DNA of 64,000 nt from Flaccisagitta enflata (GCA_965153355.1 OZ231128.1:930001-994000); one strand, 5' to 3'; shown: positions 54,669 through 64,000, numbered from the stretch's first letter. Made by a program: numbers and translations. The notes: generated by a model from the letters alone, not told the origin.

Positions 54669-57600
54669 ATGAGGCGCCTTCGACCAACTCCGTCTTCAAA
54701 GTTGGCGGTGACGACGGAGCGTGGAGGTTGATCTTGCCGCTGTACGTAACGAATGGCGAAAGAAAAGTTAAGACTTTTGCGTTGATGGATGGCGGCGCCA
54801 ACCGACACGTCGTGTCGAAGGACTTATGTAAGAAACTAAAACTAAGTGGGAGAAAAACGACGATGACGATAACCACCCTTGAGAAGATGGTGGAAGGAGA
54901 GAGGGAGGTGGCAGACGTGGTGATTGAAGGCACCAACGGCTACAGCATCACTCTCAACAACGCCATCTTTGGGGAGATAATCGCATCGAAGGACGATAGA
55001 CCACCACGCGCTGAGGATACCGCCGGGATGGAGCATCTCGTCGATCTGGAATTTCCTGCGTTTCCGGATGGCGACGACGGATGCTCTATCGGCGTAATAA
55101 TCGGCGCGGAACACGCTCGAATCTGGATCGGCGGAGAGACATACAAAGGCGCCGAGGGATTACCCATGGGAATTTCCACGCCGCTTGGCGCCGGTCTGAT
55201 CGGCCCCAGAAACAACACTGACTCGCGATATTTTGTTTGCAATTTTGCTTCCTTTCACAGCATTGATTCAGATTTGGCAAAAACCATAAAAAGAATAAAT
55301 GCCGGTGAATTTGAAAAAGTGGACGAAAATAAGCGAGAAATGTCTCTCAGTGATAAGTTTGCCATCCGCCAAATGAAGGAAGGTATTAGGTGGGATCCGA
55401 AAACGGAACACTACCGGACTCCAGTCCTTCATAAAGGTGGAAGGCAAGCAACTTGCGATGCACTAAACAATTTGGATTCCCCAACGATGGCCCTAGACCG
55501 CTTATTTCGTCTGAAAAAACAATTAATGCGGGACCCAGAGAGGCGCCGAATAACTTTCGAAACTATGGCCAAATTCTGGGAAAAAGGGCGCGTGAGGAGA
55601 ATAGATCCAAATGTGCACGCCAACATGCCACCAGATCGACCTAGATGGACAATTCCAATCCATGTGGCGGACAAGCCCGGTAAACCCGGGCAAGTCCGCA
55701 TCTGCCACGATTGTAAAGCGGCAGTGGGTGGATCAAGCCTTAACGACCAGCTCTTGGACGGACCACAGCTTGCCAACGACATCAGAGGCGTGTTGATGCG
55801 CTTCCGGTGTGAAGGCCCCGTCGCTGTGGGCGCGGACATTAAGGATTACTTCCACGAGATCTATGTCACCGAAGAAGACGCGGGACTTTTCCGTTACTAC
55901 TGGTTTCGCGACGAAAAGATGGAGGAAATCGATCTGAATGAGTTCCTCGGCCACGTCTTCGGTGCAAAATCATCAAATTGTGTAGCGATCTTCACCCTGC
56001 AACACCACGTGGAACAGCATTCGGCTGAATATGGCCCCCTCGTGGTCCAAGCAGTGATGAGGAACATGTACATTGATGATCTGATCAAATCACTGCGCAA
56101 TACCAAAGTGGCGAAAGACTTTCGCGTGGGCATCACGGCTGCCCTTGAGGACGCCGGCATGAATCTGTGCAAATGGAGATCAAGCCATCCGGAAGTCCTT
56201 GAAGGCGATACGACGGATCCGGCGCCGGCGGCGCCAATGGACGTATCCGGCGCTACTGATGACACGACGAAATTGTTAGGCCTTAGATACTCTTTTTCTG
56301 CCGATGCTTTTTCCTTTTTGCCAGATAAGTCAAAGGTCGAGTTGAATGTGCAGACCAAAAGACAAATGCTCAAACTAATAGCGTCCATATTTGATCCGCT
56401 GGGTTTTTTGGAGCCATTCGTGATCTGGGCAAGGCTAATTCTGCAAAAAGTGTTGCGCGTCGTCGAAAGTTGGGACAGCAAAGACATTCCAACCGTGTCC
56501 CTCAACGAATTTGTGGAATGGCAAGCGAGCTTCAAGTTCTTGGAGTCATTCCGCATCACGAGATGGACGGCGACGCCGGAAACGCAAGACGGCAAAAAAG
56601 TCCTCCACGGGTTTTCGGATGCGAGTGGACGGGCGTATGGGGCCGTGTATTACGTCCGCTACGAGGGTCCAAATGGCGAAATCCACGTGTCCATTGTGTG
56701 CTCCAAATCCCACGTGGTACCGCTGAAGGATGTGGAAGCAGGTCACATGGAGTCGACGCCACGCTTGGAGCTTCAAGCGGCACGCCTCGCGGCCAGAATG
56801 CGCGCCACCATTATTGAAGAAACAGGGAGTTATGATGGTTATGTAAATTGGACCGATTCAGAATGCGTAATTAAGCAATTGAACGATACTGAAACTAGGT
56901 TCAAGGTTTACTTTGCAAATCGTCTCTCTGAAATTCAGGCACTCACGAAGGTCGAGGAGTGGAGGTGGGTACCAACCAACCTCAACCCAGCCGACTACTC
57001 GTCCAAAGGGATGCTCGCACAAGATCCAAATTGGGGCAAATTCCACAACGGCCCGGATTATCTTTGGCGAGGTGAAGACGAATGGCCGGAAAAGCAGATC
57101 GTGACACGCCCATTCCCCGCTCACATTCTCGCGACGACGGCGACGCCGGAAAGAACGCCGCCTCAATCGTGGGTGATTCGTGTCAGCGAAAAGGTGGCGA
57201 CGTGGACGGGGAAATTGAGGCGCATCGCACTGCTGAAGCGCACGGTCATGATGTGCATCGTCCGCAATCGACGCCGGGCGCTATACAACGACGCCGACAA
57301 AGTTGGGGCGCCCACCGGCGTCGAATTGGCCGACGCCGAAAAATTGATCGTCAGCGCCATTCAATCCCAAGCCTTCCACGCGGAAATTAGATCCCTGCAA
57401 CAATGTGATCCGGCTGGAGCTAAAAAGGTCGCCGCAAAATCGCCTCTGGCGGCGCTATGCCCCTTCGTTGACGACGCCGGTTTGCTACGATGCAGAGGAC
57501 GACTCCAGCGTGACGAGGAATTGGACTTTGACGCTAAAAATCCAATGATACTCCCACACGATGGCGAGGCCGTCGCATGCTTGATCCGGTCAATCCACTT

Positions 57601-58699
57601 CCGTCAATTGCACGCCGGCGTGGAGCAGGTGCTGGGTGAATCGCGACGTCGCTTTTGGATCACGAAAGGACGCCGGTCTGTGACGCGTGTCGTGCGCGCG
57701 TGTGTGGAGTGTCAAAAACAATTCAAACGCCCAGAAAGTCAGCTAATGGCGCCGCTACCAGAAGTGAGGACTAAAAAATGTTTGCCCTTCGAGAATACGG
57801 GGGTAGATATTTTTGGACCTGTTTCTTGCAAAATCGCCGGGAGAGCATCTCATAAAGTGTACGTCGCGCTCTTTACTTGCCTTGCGTGCCGCGCGGTACA
57901 CTTCGAGATATTGAGATCCATGAGCGCCTCTTGCTTCATCGACGCCCTCCTGCGGTTCCAAGCTCGCCGCCCAGCGATTCGCCATTTGTATTCGGACAAT
58001 GGCACGAACTTCACTGCGTCCGACAAAGAACTGCGCGCGGAAATAGAGACATGGAATTTGTCCGCAAAACCCGAGTTGAGGCTGACGGGCATACAATGGA
58101 CATTCAACCCGCCTGTTGCGCCACATCGAGGTGGAGTGTGGGAGCGCTTGGTTCAATCTGCAAAGAAACATTTGGCGTTCGTGTTGAACCAGGACAATCT
58201 CCACATCGAAACTTTTGCAACAGTGTTGGCTCAAGCAGAGCTGGCCATGAATTCGCGGCCGATTACCTACGTGGGTGATGAGCCGGGGATCCAGGCTCTG
58301 CGGCCAATTGACTTTCTCTGCCCTGGAATATACGCGTCTTCCGGTTGCGACCTTGTGCCCCCCTCGCCTCCAGATGCTGAAGCGCTTCGTTATACATGGC
58401 GCCAATCACGCGCAATTGCCGATGCTTTTTGGAGAAGGTGGAAAAGAGACTACGTCTCGGCCTTGCAGGCGCGACCTAAATGGCGCAGGGTGGAGAGAGA
58501 TTTGAAAGTTGACGACGTCGTTCTCTTGGTGGATGAACAGTGTCGACGAGGAGATTGGCGCACCGGCGTCATCACAGAAGTCGATGGAGACGACGTCGTG
58601 CGGACTGTGGTGGTGAAAATGGCGAATGGGAAGGAATTTACACGTGATAGGAGTAAAGTGGTCCGATTGGAACTTGACCCGGCACGTTTGTCGGCGTGA
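54668..58699 (+). CDS. pol: Pol polyprotein (PR, RT, RNase H, integrase) of the BEL/Pao element
   Basis: The frame runs 1343 codons from the UGA. Residue numbers count from 54668. Protease: LMDGGANRHVV at about 40, with DGG where aspartic proteases usually have DSG or DTG. RT: VGADIKDYF with the first Asp near 390, and the catalytic YIDD at 468-471. A Pao-type connecting region contains MLKLIASIFDPLGF. RNase H: GFSDASGRAYGAV near 650, ESTPRLEL and NWTDSECV. Integrase: an H-x3-H and C-x2-C zinc finger at 976-1015 and the catalytic triad D1047, D1110, E1159 (spacing 62 and 48 residues). A DUF5641-like C-terminal domain follows with WRTGVITEV near the end. It copies the RNA and inserts the DNA. 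All catalytic residues looked for are present. Confidence 0.9.
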   Translation, partial: HEAPSTNSVFKVGGDDGAWRLILPLYVTNGERKVKTFALMDGGANRHVVSKDLCKKLKLSGRKTTMTITTLEKMVEGEREVADVVIEGTNGYSITLNNAIFGEIIASKDDRPPRAEDTAGMEHLVDLEFPAFPDGDDGCSIGVIIGAEHARIWIGGETYKGAEGLPMGISTPLGAGLIGPRNNTDSRYFVCNFASFHSIDSDLAKTIKRINAGEFEKVDENKREMSLSDKFAIRQMKEGIRWDPKTEHYRTPVLHKGGRQATCDALNNLDSPTMALDRLFRLKKQLMRDPERRRITFETMAKFWEKGRVRRIDPNVHANMPPDRPRWTIPIHVADKPGKPGQVRICHDCKAAVGGSSLNDQLLDGPQLANDIRGVLMRFRCEGPVAVGADIKDYFHEIYVTEEDAGLFRYYWFRDEKMEEIDLNEFLGHVFGAKSSNCVAIFTLQHHVEQHSAEYGPLVVQAVMRNMYIDDLIKSLRNTKVAKDFRVGITAALEDAGMNLCKWRSSHPEVLEGDTTDPAPAAPMDVSGATDDTTKLLGLRYSFSADAFSFLPDKSKVELNVQTKRQMLKLIASIFDPLGFLEPFVIWARLILQKVLRVVESWDSKDIPTVSLNEFVEWQASFKFLESFRITRWTATPETQDGKKVLHGFSDASGRAYGAVYYVRYEGPNGEIHVSIVCSKSHVVPLKDVEAGHMESTPRLELQAARLAARMRATIIEETGSYDGYVNWTDSECVIKQLNDTETRFKVYFANRLSEIQALTKVEEWRWVPTNLNPADYSSKGMLAQDPNWGKFHNGPDYLWRGEDEWPEKQIVTRPFPAHILATTATPERTPPQSWVIRVSEKVATWTGKLRRIALLKRTVMMCIVRNRRRALYNDADKVGAPTGVELADAEKLIVSAIQSQAFHAEIRSLQQCDPAGAKKVAAKSPLAALCPFVDDAGLLRCRGRLQRDEELDFDAKNPMILPHDGEAVACLIRSIHFRQLHAGVEQVLGESRRRFWITKGRRSVTRVVRACVECQKQFKRPESQLMAPLPEVRTKKCLPFENTGVDIFGPVSCKIAGRASHKVYVALFTCLACRAVHFEILRSMSASCFIDALLRFQARRPAIRHLYSDNGTNFTASDKELRAEIETWNLSAKPELRLTGIQWTFNPPVAPHRGGVWERLVQSAKKHLAFVLNQDNLHIETFATVLAQAELAMNSRPITYVGDEPGIQALRPIDFLCPGIYASSGCDLVPPSPPDAEALRYTWRQSRAIADAFWRRWKRDYVSALQARPKWRRVERDLKVDDVVLLVDEQCRRGDWRTGVITEVDGDDVVRTVVVKMANGKEFTRDRSKVVRLELDPARLSA

Positions 58700-58702
58700 C
58701 TA
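58694..58702 (+). promoter_or_regulatory. UGA-CUA stop between Pol and the third frame
   Basis: The context is GCG-UGA-CUA. UGA followed by CUA is the well-documented strong readthrough motif of animal mRNAs (for example human VDR and MDH1). The same frame then stays open for about 700 codons. The five bases before the CUA repeat the GCGUGAC context found at the Gag-Pol junction. Confidence 0.5.
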
Positions 58703-58740
58703 TGCCGAGTACATTGCTTCAATTGGCATTTGAATTCTTG

Positions 58741-58764
58741 TTATTTTTGCCCTTTTCTCCTTAG
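58741..58764 (+). promoter_or_regulatory. Candidate 3' splice site before the third frame
   Basis: A pyrimidine tract (TTTTTGCCCTTTTCTCCTTAG, AG at 58763-58764) matches a strong acceptor. The first AUG after it, at 58805, is in frame with the third protein. Combined with the LTR donor at 51519, the spliced RNA would have this AUG as its first. Confidence 0.5.
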
Positions 58765-58804
58765 GTGTGATTCCCTCGTGCCCCCCCAACCCGCCCCAGT
58801 CCCC

Positions 58805-60826
58805 ATGTTTTTGCTTTATTGCATTGAATTTGTGTTTGATTTTTTGCCCCCTTATTTGAAGGATAATAGTAAAAGTTTTTCAAAAATTGTCAACAATTTC
58901 AAAAACAATCCCTACGTTTGTCAATGGTTGTGGACGCCGCATCCGAAGAGAATGTCATCCCACCATGTTAGTGTGACGGGGGAGGAGTGTGAGGAGGCGC
59001 TGGGAGGAGGATATGAGTTTGATTTGGTGCAGATGGAGGACGAGGCGATGGAGCCGAGGAGGGTGGAGTCGGAAGAGGTGCCGGTGGAGTATAGAAATAG
59101 TGATTTGGTGTTGCCAGGGGGTCCGCAGTTGGCGGTGGCGGTGGAGAAGGATGGGGAGAGGAAGAAGAAGAGCAGGACGGAAGTGGCGGACATGGTGGGA
59201 TCCTTTCGGATGTGTAGAGGTTCCAACGCATTGACGGAAGAATTTGATGAGTGGCAGTTCTCGACCGAAGCGCAGAGAGACATCATGGCCACCAATTTGG
59301 CGGTCTTGGTGTTTTTTCACATCGGTCAGAAGCGCTACCCCAATGTGTACGTGGCCCAGCTGATTAAGGTCGATGGCGAAATGGACTGGATCCTGGTTGA
59401 GGATGGTTTCGACATCTACAAAATCGGCCACGCGATGGGCTCACGCCTGCGTCACCTGTCGGTGTTGTTGTGGTGCAGTCAGGGGCAGGTGAAGATGGCG
59501 ATGCGGAGATTTGCGAAGAAGCCGGGGGTGTGTACGGCGTATGGGCTGTGGGAGCCGGAGACGAGGGAGCCGCCGAGGTGGCCGTGTTTGCGCGGCGACT
59601 CGGCGATGGAGGAGACGGAAGTGGTGGTGCGGTTTAAGGAGGCGGTGGCAACGGAAGACGCAAAGAGGAGGAAGGGGAAGCTGAGGATCGCGGAGTTGGA
59701 CGGGTTGTTGACGGCGGAGGTGGATAAGTGGAGGAAGAGGGAGATGGTGTGGAACTCGAAGGGTGACGCAGGGCCGGAAAGGGCAGTGAGGATGCCCAAT
59801 CAATTGTGGGGGTGCCCCCTCCTTCCTGAGTGGCGTGGTGCGGGGGCAGTGGCGAATGTGGGGCCGGAGCCGAGGGATTTGGAAGCGGAGGACGTGGTGG
59901 TGCGTAGGCAGGGGGAGGGAGAAGGAGCGGAGGATGAGGAAGAAGAGGAGCGGGGAGGAATGACGAAGAAGCAGGAGAGGCAGAAGAGGAAGAATATGAA
60001 GTTTAGGGAGAATAGGAGGAAGAGGCATCTGGAGTATAAGGAGGAGAGAGATGGGCTGAAGGAGCAGATTGAGGAGAAGAGGAAGCAGATGGAAGAGGTG
60101 AAGGCGGAGGTTGAGCGGGAGAAGAAGAAGAAGTTGGAAGGGATGCAGCGGGAAATGGAGGAGTTAGAGAAGGAGATGAAGGATAAGGCGAAGGAAAGGA
60201 AGGAGAGGGAGAAGCCCTCCAAGAAGAAGAAGAAGCAGGAGGAGGAAGGTGCGGCCGGGGGCGTTCCGCCGGCTGATCCACCCAAGTCATCTTCTTCATC
60301 CTCTTCAAGAAAGCAGGGGAGGCATTCGGAGGGGGGGAAGGCGATGGCTGCCGCTTCGGCGGCAGATTCATCCATCCCCCCACCGGCGTCGTCCCCCAAT
60401 CCTCAAAGACAACATCGGCAAGCTGGCCGTGGATCTGGCCGTGGTAATGGCCGCGGCCGTGGAGGCTGGCGCCGCGACCACGGCGGATTTCGGTCGAATC
60501 AGACTCTTGATGATGAAGACTTGTCGAGGCGTTACAGGGAGGCAACCCCCTTCCTCCCTAACGCATCTTTCTCAACCCCCCCGTCGAGTTTCGAAGACTT
60601 TTTTCGCGGGGTTTGTCTTCTCGGGCGAACTGCGGCGACAGAAGCGATGGCGCCTGTTGCCACCTCCTCGCCGTCAGCGTCTCGCCCTCGACACCACGGA
60701 CGCGGTGGTCAGCGTCAAGGGCATCAGCAGCAGCAGCGGTATCAGCAGCCGCCTGACGCGGATCCTGACGTGCAGCGCGCTCCGCAGCCACAAGGACAGC
60801 GTGGCGCGGCGCCTTCGCGTCGCTAG
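58805..60826 (+). CDS. Third protein of the BEL/Pao element, function unknown
   Basis: From ATG 58805 the frame gives 673 residues. The open frame itself continues upstream through 58700, so a longer readthrough form is possible. The order is: a short hydrophobic start (MFLLYCIEFVFDFLPPYL); a central region at about 60-340 without low complexity (EEFDEWQFSTEAQRDIMATNLAVLVFFHIGQ, QLIKVDGEMDWILVEDG); a highly charged Lys/Glu helical stretch at about 390-490 likely to form a coiled coil; a Ser/Pro linker; and an RG-rich block near 540-560 (GRGSGRGNGRGRGGWRR). No C-terminal membrane anchor, furin-type site or Cys-rich ectodomain is visible, so it is not a typical envelope. The RG block and basic charge suggest nucleic-acid binding. 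I recognise no family. Confidence 0.7.
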   Translation: MFLLYCIEFVFDFLPPYLKDNSKSFSKIVNNFKNNPYVCQWLWTPHPKRMSSHHVSVTGEECEEALGGGYEFDLVQMEDEAMEPRRVESEEVPVEYRNSDLVLPGGPQLAVAVEKDGERKKKSRTEVADMVGSFRMCRGSNALTEEFDEWQFSTEAQRDIMATNLAVLVFFHIGQKRYPNVYVAQLIKVDGEMDWILVEDGFDIYKIGHAMGSRLRHLSVLLWCSQGQVKMAMRRFAKKPGVCTAYGLWEPETREPPRWPCLRGDSAMEETEVVVRFKEAVATEDAKRRKGKLRIAELDGLLTAEVDKWRKREMVWNSKGDAGPERAVRMPNQLWGCPLLPEWRGAGAVANVGPEPRDLEAEDVVVRRQGEGEGAEDEEEEERGGMTKKQERQKRKNMKFRENRRKRHLEYKEERDGLKEQIEEKRKQMEEVKAEVEREKKKKLEGMQREMEELEKEMKDKAKERKEREKPSKKKKKQEEEGAAGGVPPADPPKSSSSSSSRKQGRHSEGGKAMAAASAADSSIPPPASSPNPQRQHRQAGRGSGRGNGRGRGGWRRDHGGFRSNQTLDDEDLSRRYREATPFLPNASFSTPPSSFEDFFRGVCLLGRTAATEAMAPVATSSPSASRPRHHGRGGQRQGHQQQQRYQQPPDADPDVQRAPQPQGQRGAAPSRR

Positions 60827-60960
60827 GCGCGTCTCGCGCCGCTCCCTTCGCCGTCCGTTCGTCCGCTCATTTCAGGTGACTTGATCCTTGGTCTCTCCTC
60901 GTTTTTTTTTTTGAGGTGGGACGGTGTGACTGGGTTGGAATGGGATTCCAACGGGGGGAC
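60827..60960 (+). other. Untranslated end and polypurine tract of the BEL/Pao element
   Basis: The bases just before the 3' LTR are ACGGGGGGAC (60951-60960). This short purine run is the best candidate for the plus-strand primer, although the C before the LTR makes it imperfect. Confidence 0.4.
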
Positions 60961-61512
60961 TGTGGAATATCGTTGATATTTTGGCATTTGGCGCCTTTGT
61001 ACTGCGATCTATTTCATTGTCCTTTCGTTGGCGTTGCTATTCATTTGCTTGTGATGATATATTTGATTATCTGGATGCATTCTTTCTTTCAGTTAATCAG
61101 TGTATTTTAACAAGCAATTCAACCTGGAAGCATTTTGGGGATTACAGTGGAACCTGTGGTGAGTGTACTTGGCTACATTTGTTGACAATTGATTGAATTG
61201 ATTGAGGTAGTTATTGATGGTACACACTAGTTAGTTAGTTAGTAGATATTAACCAATCCTTCCCCCCTCTCTCTTCTGTTTCTCCCTCTTTCTCTTCCTG
61301 TAAATAATAGTTTAAATACACTTTCTTACCTAGTGATTAGAGATAGCATCCACAGACTGACGTTGGAACTAGCGCCACCGGAAGTGACGTTATCGGCGTG
61401 ATTGGCGTGGCGATGGCGTATTCAAACCGGAAGTGGCGTCGTCAGTCGGAAGTTGCATGGACGGCAAGATCCTAATGACGGTACGAGACAGTATTTTCTA
61501 CGGTTCTTCACA
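60961..61512 (+). repeat. 3' LTR of the BEL/Pao element
   Basis: 552 bp, colinear with the 5' LTR (offset 9640) with four substitutions and no gaps. It would supply the polyadenylation site; no AATAAA is present, only AAATAA-type variants near 61303. Confidence 0.95.
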
Positions 61513-61653
61513 CAGGGGCAGTATTTTAGTGGGCTGTGGTCGTTATATGGATGTGTCATAATGCTCAACAATCATTGATTCAGCTGGTTTCGCGTGATTC
61601 AAAATTTTGCGTAAGCTTCCAACCTCCCTTTTTAGGGATATCGACCCTTATGG

Positions 61654-61655
61654 AA

Positions 61656-61718
<63 letters not shown>

Positions 61719-61735
61719 TTAGAAAGAAAGAATGA
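61654..61735. repeat. (GAAA)n microsatellite
   Basis: About 19 units with two variants, joined directly to the following GT tract. Confidence 0.9.
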
Positions 61736-62126
<391 letters not shown>

Positions 62127-62282
62127 TTGCGTGTACGTGTATTTTTGTTGAGAGGTGGAAAAAAGGGAAATGAAATGGTCTGACAAATTGTAGAATCTGA
62201 GTGACAGCAGGTCCTCTCTTTCTCTCTCTCTATGCTTAAGACATCGACGACTACGACTGACTAGATTGACGTCATCAGCAAA

Positions 62283-62442
62283 AACAAGGCCGGATACACG
62301 GCCACCCGTTGCGGACGGGTGGGCAGCGGCGGAAATGCGCGTTTTCCCACTTTTCAACTCGAGTGTGACGGACCGACGGACCGACGGACGGGGGGACGGA
62401 CGGACAAAGCCTCTTATAGAGTTGCGTTTCCGCAACTAAAAA
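62283..62442 (+). mobile_element. HINE-like short element, copy 8
   Basis: About 160 bp: ACAAGGCCGGATACACGGCC, 'gacgggtgggcagc', a (GGAC)n block, AAAGCCTCTTATAG, the hairpin AGTTGCG-TTTC-CGCAACT and AAAA. The stem differs from the AGTCGCG form by paired changes. The flanks (A before, A after) fit insertion into AA. Confidence 0.7.
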
Positions 62443-62545
62443 TGAGGGAGACGAGGCCAAGTCCTCACAAAATTGTGCACTTCTTTTACTACAAATACGA
62501 GAATGAACGCTTTGAATAAATGAATGACTGAGTTATTGTGTAAGC

Positions 62546-62651
62546 AAATGAATGAATGAATGAATGAATGAATGAATGAATGAATGAATGAATGAATGAA
62601 TGAATAAAAAATAAATAAATAGATAAATAAATAAATAAATAAATGAATAGA

Positions 62652-62682
<31 letters not shown>

Positions 62683-62786
62683 ATGAATAAATAAATAAAT
62701 AAATAGATAAATAAATAAATAAATAAATGAATAGATAAATAAATAAATAAATAAATAAATGAATGAATGAATGAATGAATGAATGA
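62546..62786. repeat. (ATGA)n / (ATAA)n microsatellite
   Basis: ATGA units on both sides of an ATAA-dominated core with periodic ATAG and ATGA variants at about 52-bp spacing (62629, 62649, 62705, 62733). Confidence 0.9.
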
Positions 62787-62967
62787 TTGAACCACTGAAT
62801 TGGGAGAAACGTTGGATGACAGGAAGAAAGAAAGTCCCTTTGAACTGATCAATTGATTCACTGTCTTTCCTTCTGTCTCTGTCTCTATCTCTGTCTCTGG
62901 CACTCACTCACTCACTCTCTCTCGCTCCCTTTCACATCACGTGTCGCAGGACTTACATCGTAACAGC

Positions 62968-63284
<317 letters not shown>

Positions 63285-63340
63285 AATTGAATATCTTGCA
63301 TTTTTTGACAAGCAAAATCATAAAAAAGGAGTTTTTCTTT

Positions 63341-63572
63341 AGTCGCGTGCACGCGACTCTACAACCCGCTTTGTCCGTCGGTGGGTCGGTGGGTCGGTGG
63401 GTCGGTGTGTCAGTGGGTCGGTGGGTCGGTTGGTCAGATGGTCACACTTTACTGTTTTTTTATGATGTTTTTTCTTTGACCTCACTGCCCCTGCCTAAAT
63501 GGTCTGGTGACCTCTAATATGGCCCCTGCCCACCCGCACGCGACTTTGGTAGCCATGTATCCAGACTTGTTT
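63341..63572 (-). mobile_element. HINE-like short element, copy 9
   Basis: From the left: AGTCGCGTGCACGCGACT, ACAACCCGCTTTGTCCG, a (TCGGTGGG)n block, 'tttgacctcactgcccctgcc', 'ggtctggtgacctctaatat', CCCACCCGCACGCGACT and the end 'gtatccagacttgt'. The subterminal GCACGCGACT is identical at both ends. Confidence 0.7.
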
Positions 63573-63835
63573 CAGAAAAATGACTATATTTTCTGAAAAA
63601 TTTCAAAATTGATTTATTCCTCTAAATAACTGCCTTAAAGATTTCTGAAACTGAATCTCAGCCTGGGCATTTTCTCATTTTGTTTTTAAAATTTTGGCAA
63701 CCGTCAGGCTTATATCTATTATAAAAAGTCTCTTATAGAAAAAGTGCACACGACTCTATTTGCATATTACCATCTATTAAGAAGAATATTAGAGAAAAAC
63801 CAAAAGTTATTGAGTTTGTTAGTGCCTCTCTAAAG
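63573..63835. other. AT-rich spacer, no genes
   Basis: It contains the short block 'tcttatagaaaaagtgcacacgactc' (63731-63757), possibly a remnant of a hairpin end. Nothing else is supported. Confidence 0.4.
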
Positions 63836-64000
63836 AACAAGGCCGGATACATGGCTACCCCAGTCGCGTGCAGGTGGGCAGGTGCTGTAATTGAGGTCAC
63901 CAGATCATTTGGGCAGGAGCAGTGAGGCCAAAAACGGCAAAACCCCCAAAAAAGTAAAGTGTGACGGACCGACGGACCGACGGACCGACGGACAGACCGA
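63836..64000 (+). mobile_element. HINE-like short element, copy 10, cut by the window end
   Basis: It starts ACAAGGCCGGATACATGG and continues CAGTCGCGTGCAGGTGGGC, 'gaggtcaccagatcatttgg', 'gcaggagcagtgaggcc', 'aaagtaaagtgtgacgg' and a (GGACCGAC)n block, where the window ends. The hairpin end is not visible. Confidence 0.7.

Larger units (their letters stand above)
51321..61512 (+). mobile_element. Complete BEL/Pao LTR retrotransposon
   Basis: The 10,192-bp element is bounded by 552-bp LTRs beginning TG and ending CA, and flanked by the perfect 5-bp duplication CAGGG (51316-51320 and 61513-61517). Gag, Pol and a third protein are encoded in one frame with two UGA codons between them. The domain order in Pol (protease, RT, RNase H with the Pao-type region, zinc-binding integrase, C-terminal DUF5641-like domain) and the gag zinc knuckles are typical of BEL/Pao. 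I count four differences between the LTRs, about 0.7 percent, so the insertion is young. No frameshift was found in any of the three frames. Confidence 0.95.

Noticed and set aside
58805-60826. Retroviral-type envelope gene
   Set aside because: There is no C-terminal membrane span, no cleavage site and no Cys-rich ectodomain; the C-terminus is RG- and Gln-rich.

Overview
The window is nuclear DNA from a multicellular animal, almost certainly an invertebrate. The main reasons are a complete BEL/Pao LTR retrotransposon (a superfamily known only from animals), three non-LTR (LINE) retrotransposon remnants, many palindromic MITE-like elements, and a very heavy load of microsatellites and minisatellites. 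I see no convincing ordinary host gene. The best candidate for a non-transposon protein is the GC-richer reading frame at 10148-12019, and even its origin is uncertain. No species can be named from the sequence alone.

Layout. 1-9.7 kb: a ~190-bp satellite-like repeat in both orientations, broken up by hAT-like, TA-flanked and TTA-flanked foldback elements and by copies of a short element with a hairpin end. 9.7-12.3 kb: a GC-rich dispersed repeat with a 20-bp minisatellite, then the unrecognised long reading frame. 13.9-20.3 kb: a 5'-truncated LINE with a 12-bp target duplication, holding three later insertions. 20.3-32 kb: TTAA-rich degenerate repeats, a nested palindromic GC-rich complex, an inverted GGTAGCGGC minisatellite split by a palindromic element, and long foldbacks carrying microsatellites. 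32-36 kb: a truncated LINE with an undamaged reverse transcriptase frame. 36-45 kb: inverted dispersed repeats, short-period arrays and a hairpin-containing higher-order array. 45.4-50.5 kb: a decayed minus-strand LINE holding three more insertions. 51.3-61.5 kb: the BEL/Pao element, with 552-bp LTRs that I count as differing at 4 positions and a perfect 5-bp target duplication. 61.5-64 kb: microsatellites and three copies of the short hairpin-ended element.

How the parts fit together. The two interrupted LINEs act as clocks and rulers. Removing each insertion at the boundaries given restores the LINE reading frame at that junction, so the ends and target duplications are fixed independently of similarity searches. 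One insertion fixes the ends of the short hairpin family (about ten copies): it enters between two T residues without target duplication, has matching subterminal inverted repeats, a central short-tandem-repeat block and a terminal hairpin followed by CTAAAA. These are the reported traits of Helentron-associated elements (HINEs).

The BEL/Pao element is the most complete system. Gag, Pol and a third 670-700-residue frame lie in one reading frame, separated by two UGA codons that share the context GCG-UGA-C. A TATA/initiator pair, a strong 5' splice site in the LTR and a strong 3' splice site before the third frame suggest a second, spliced route to the third protein.
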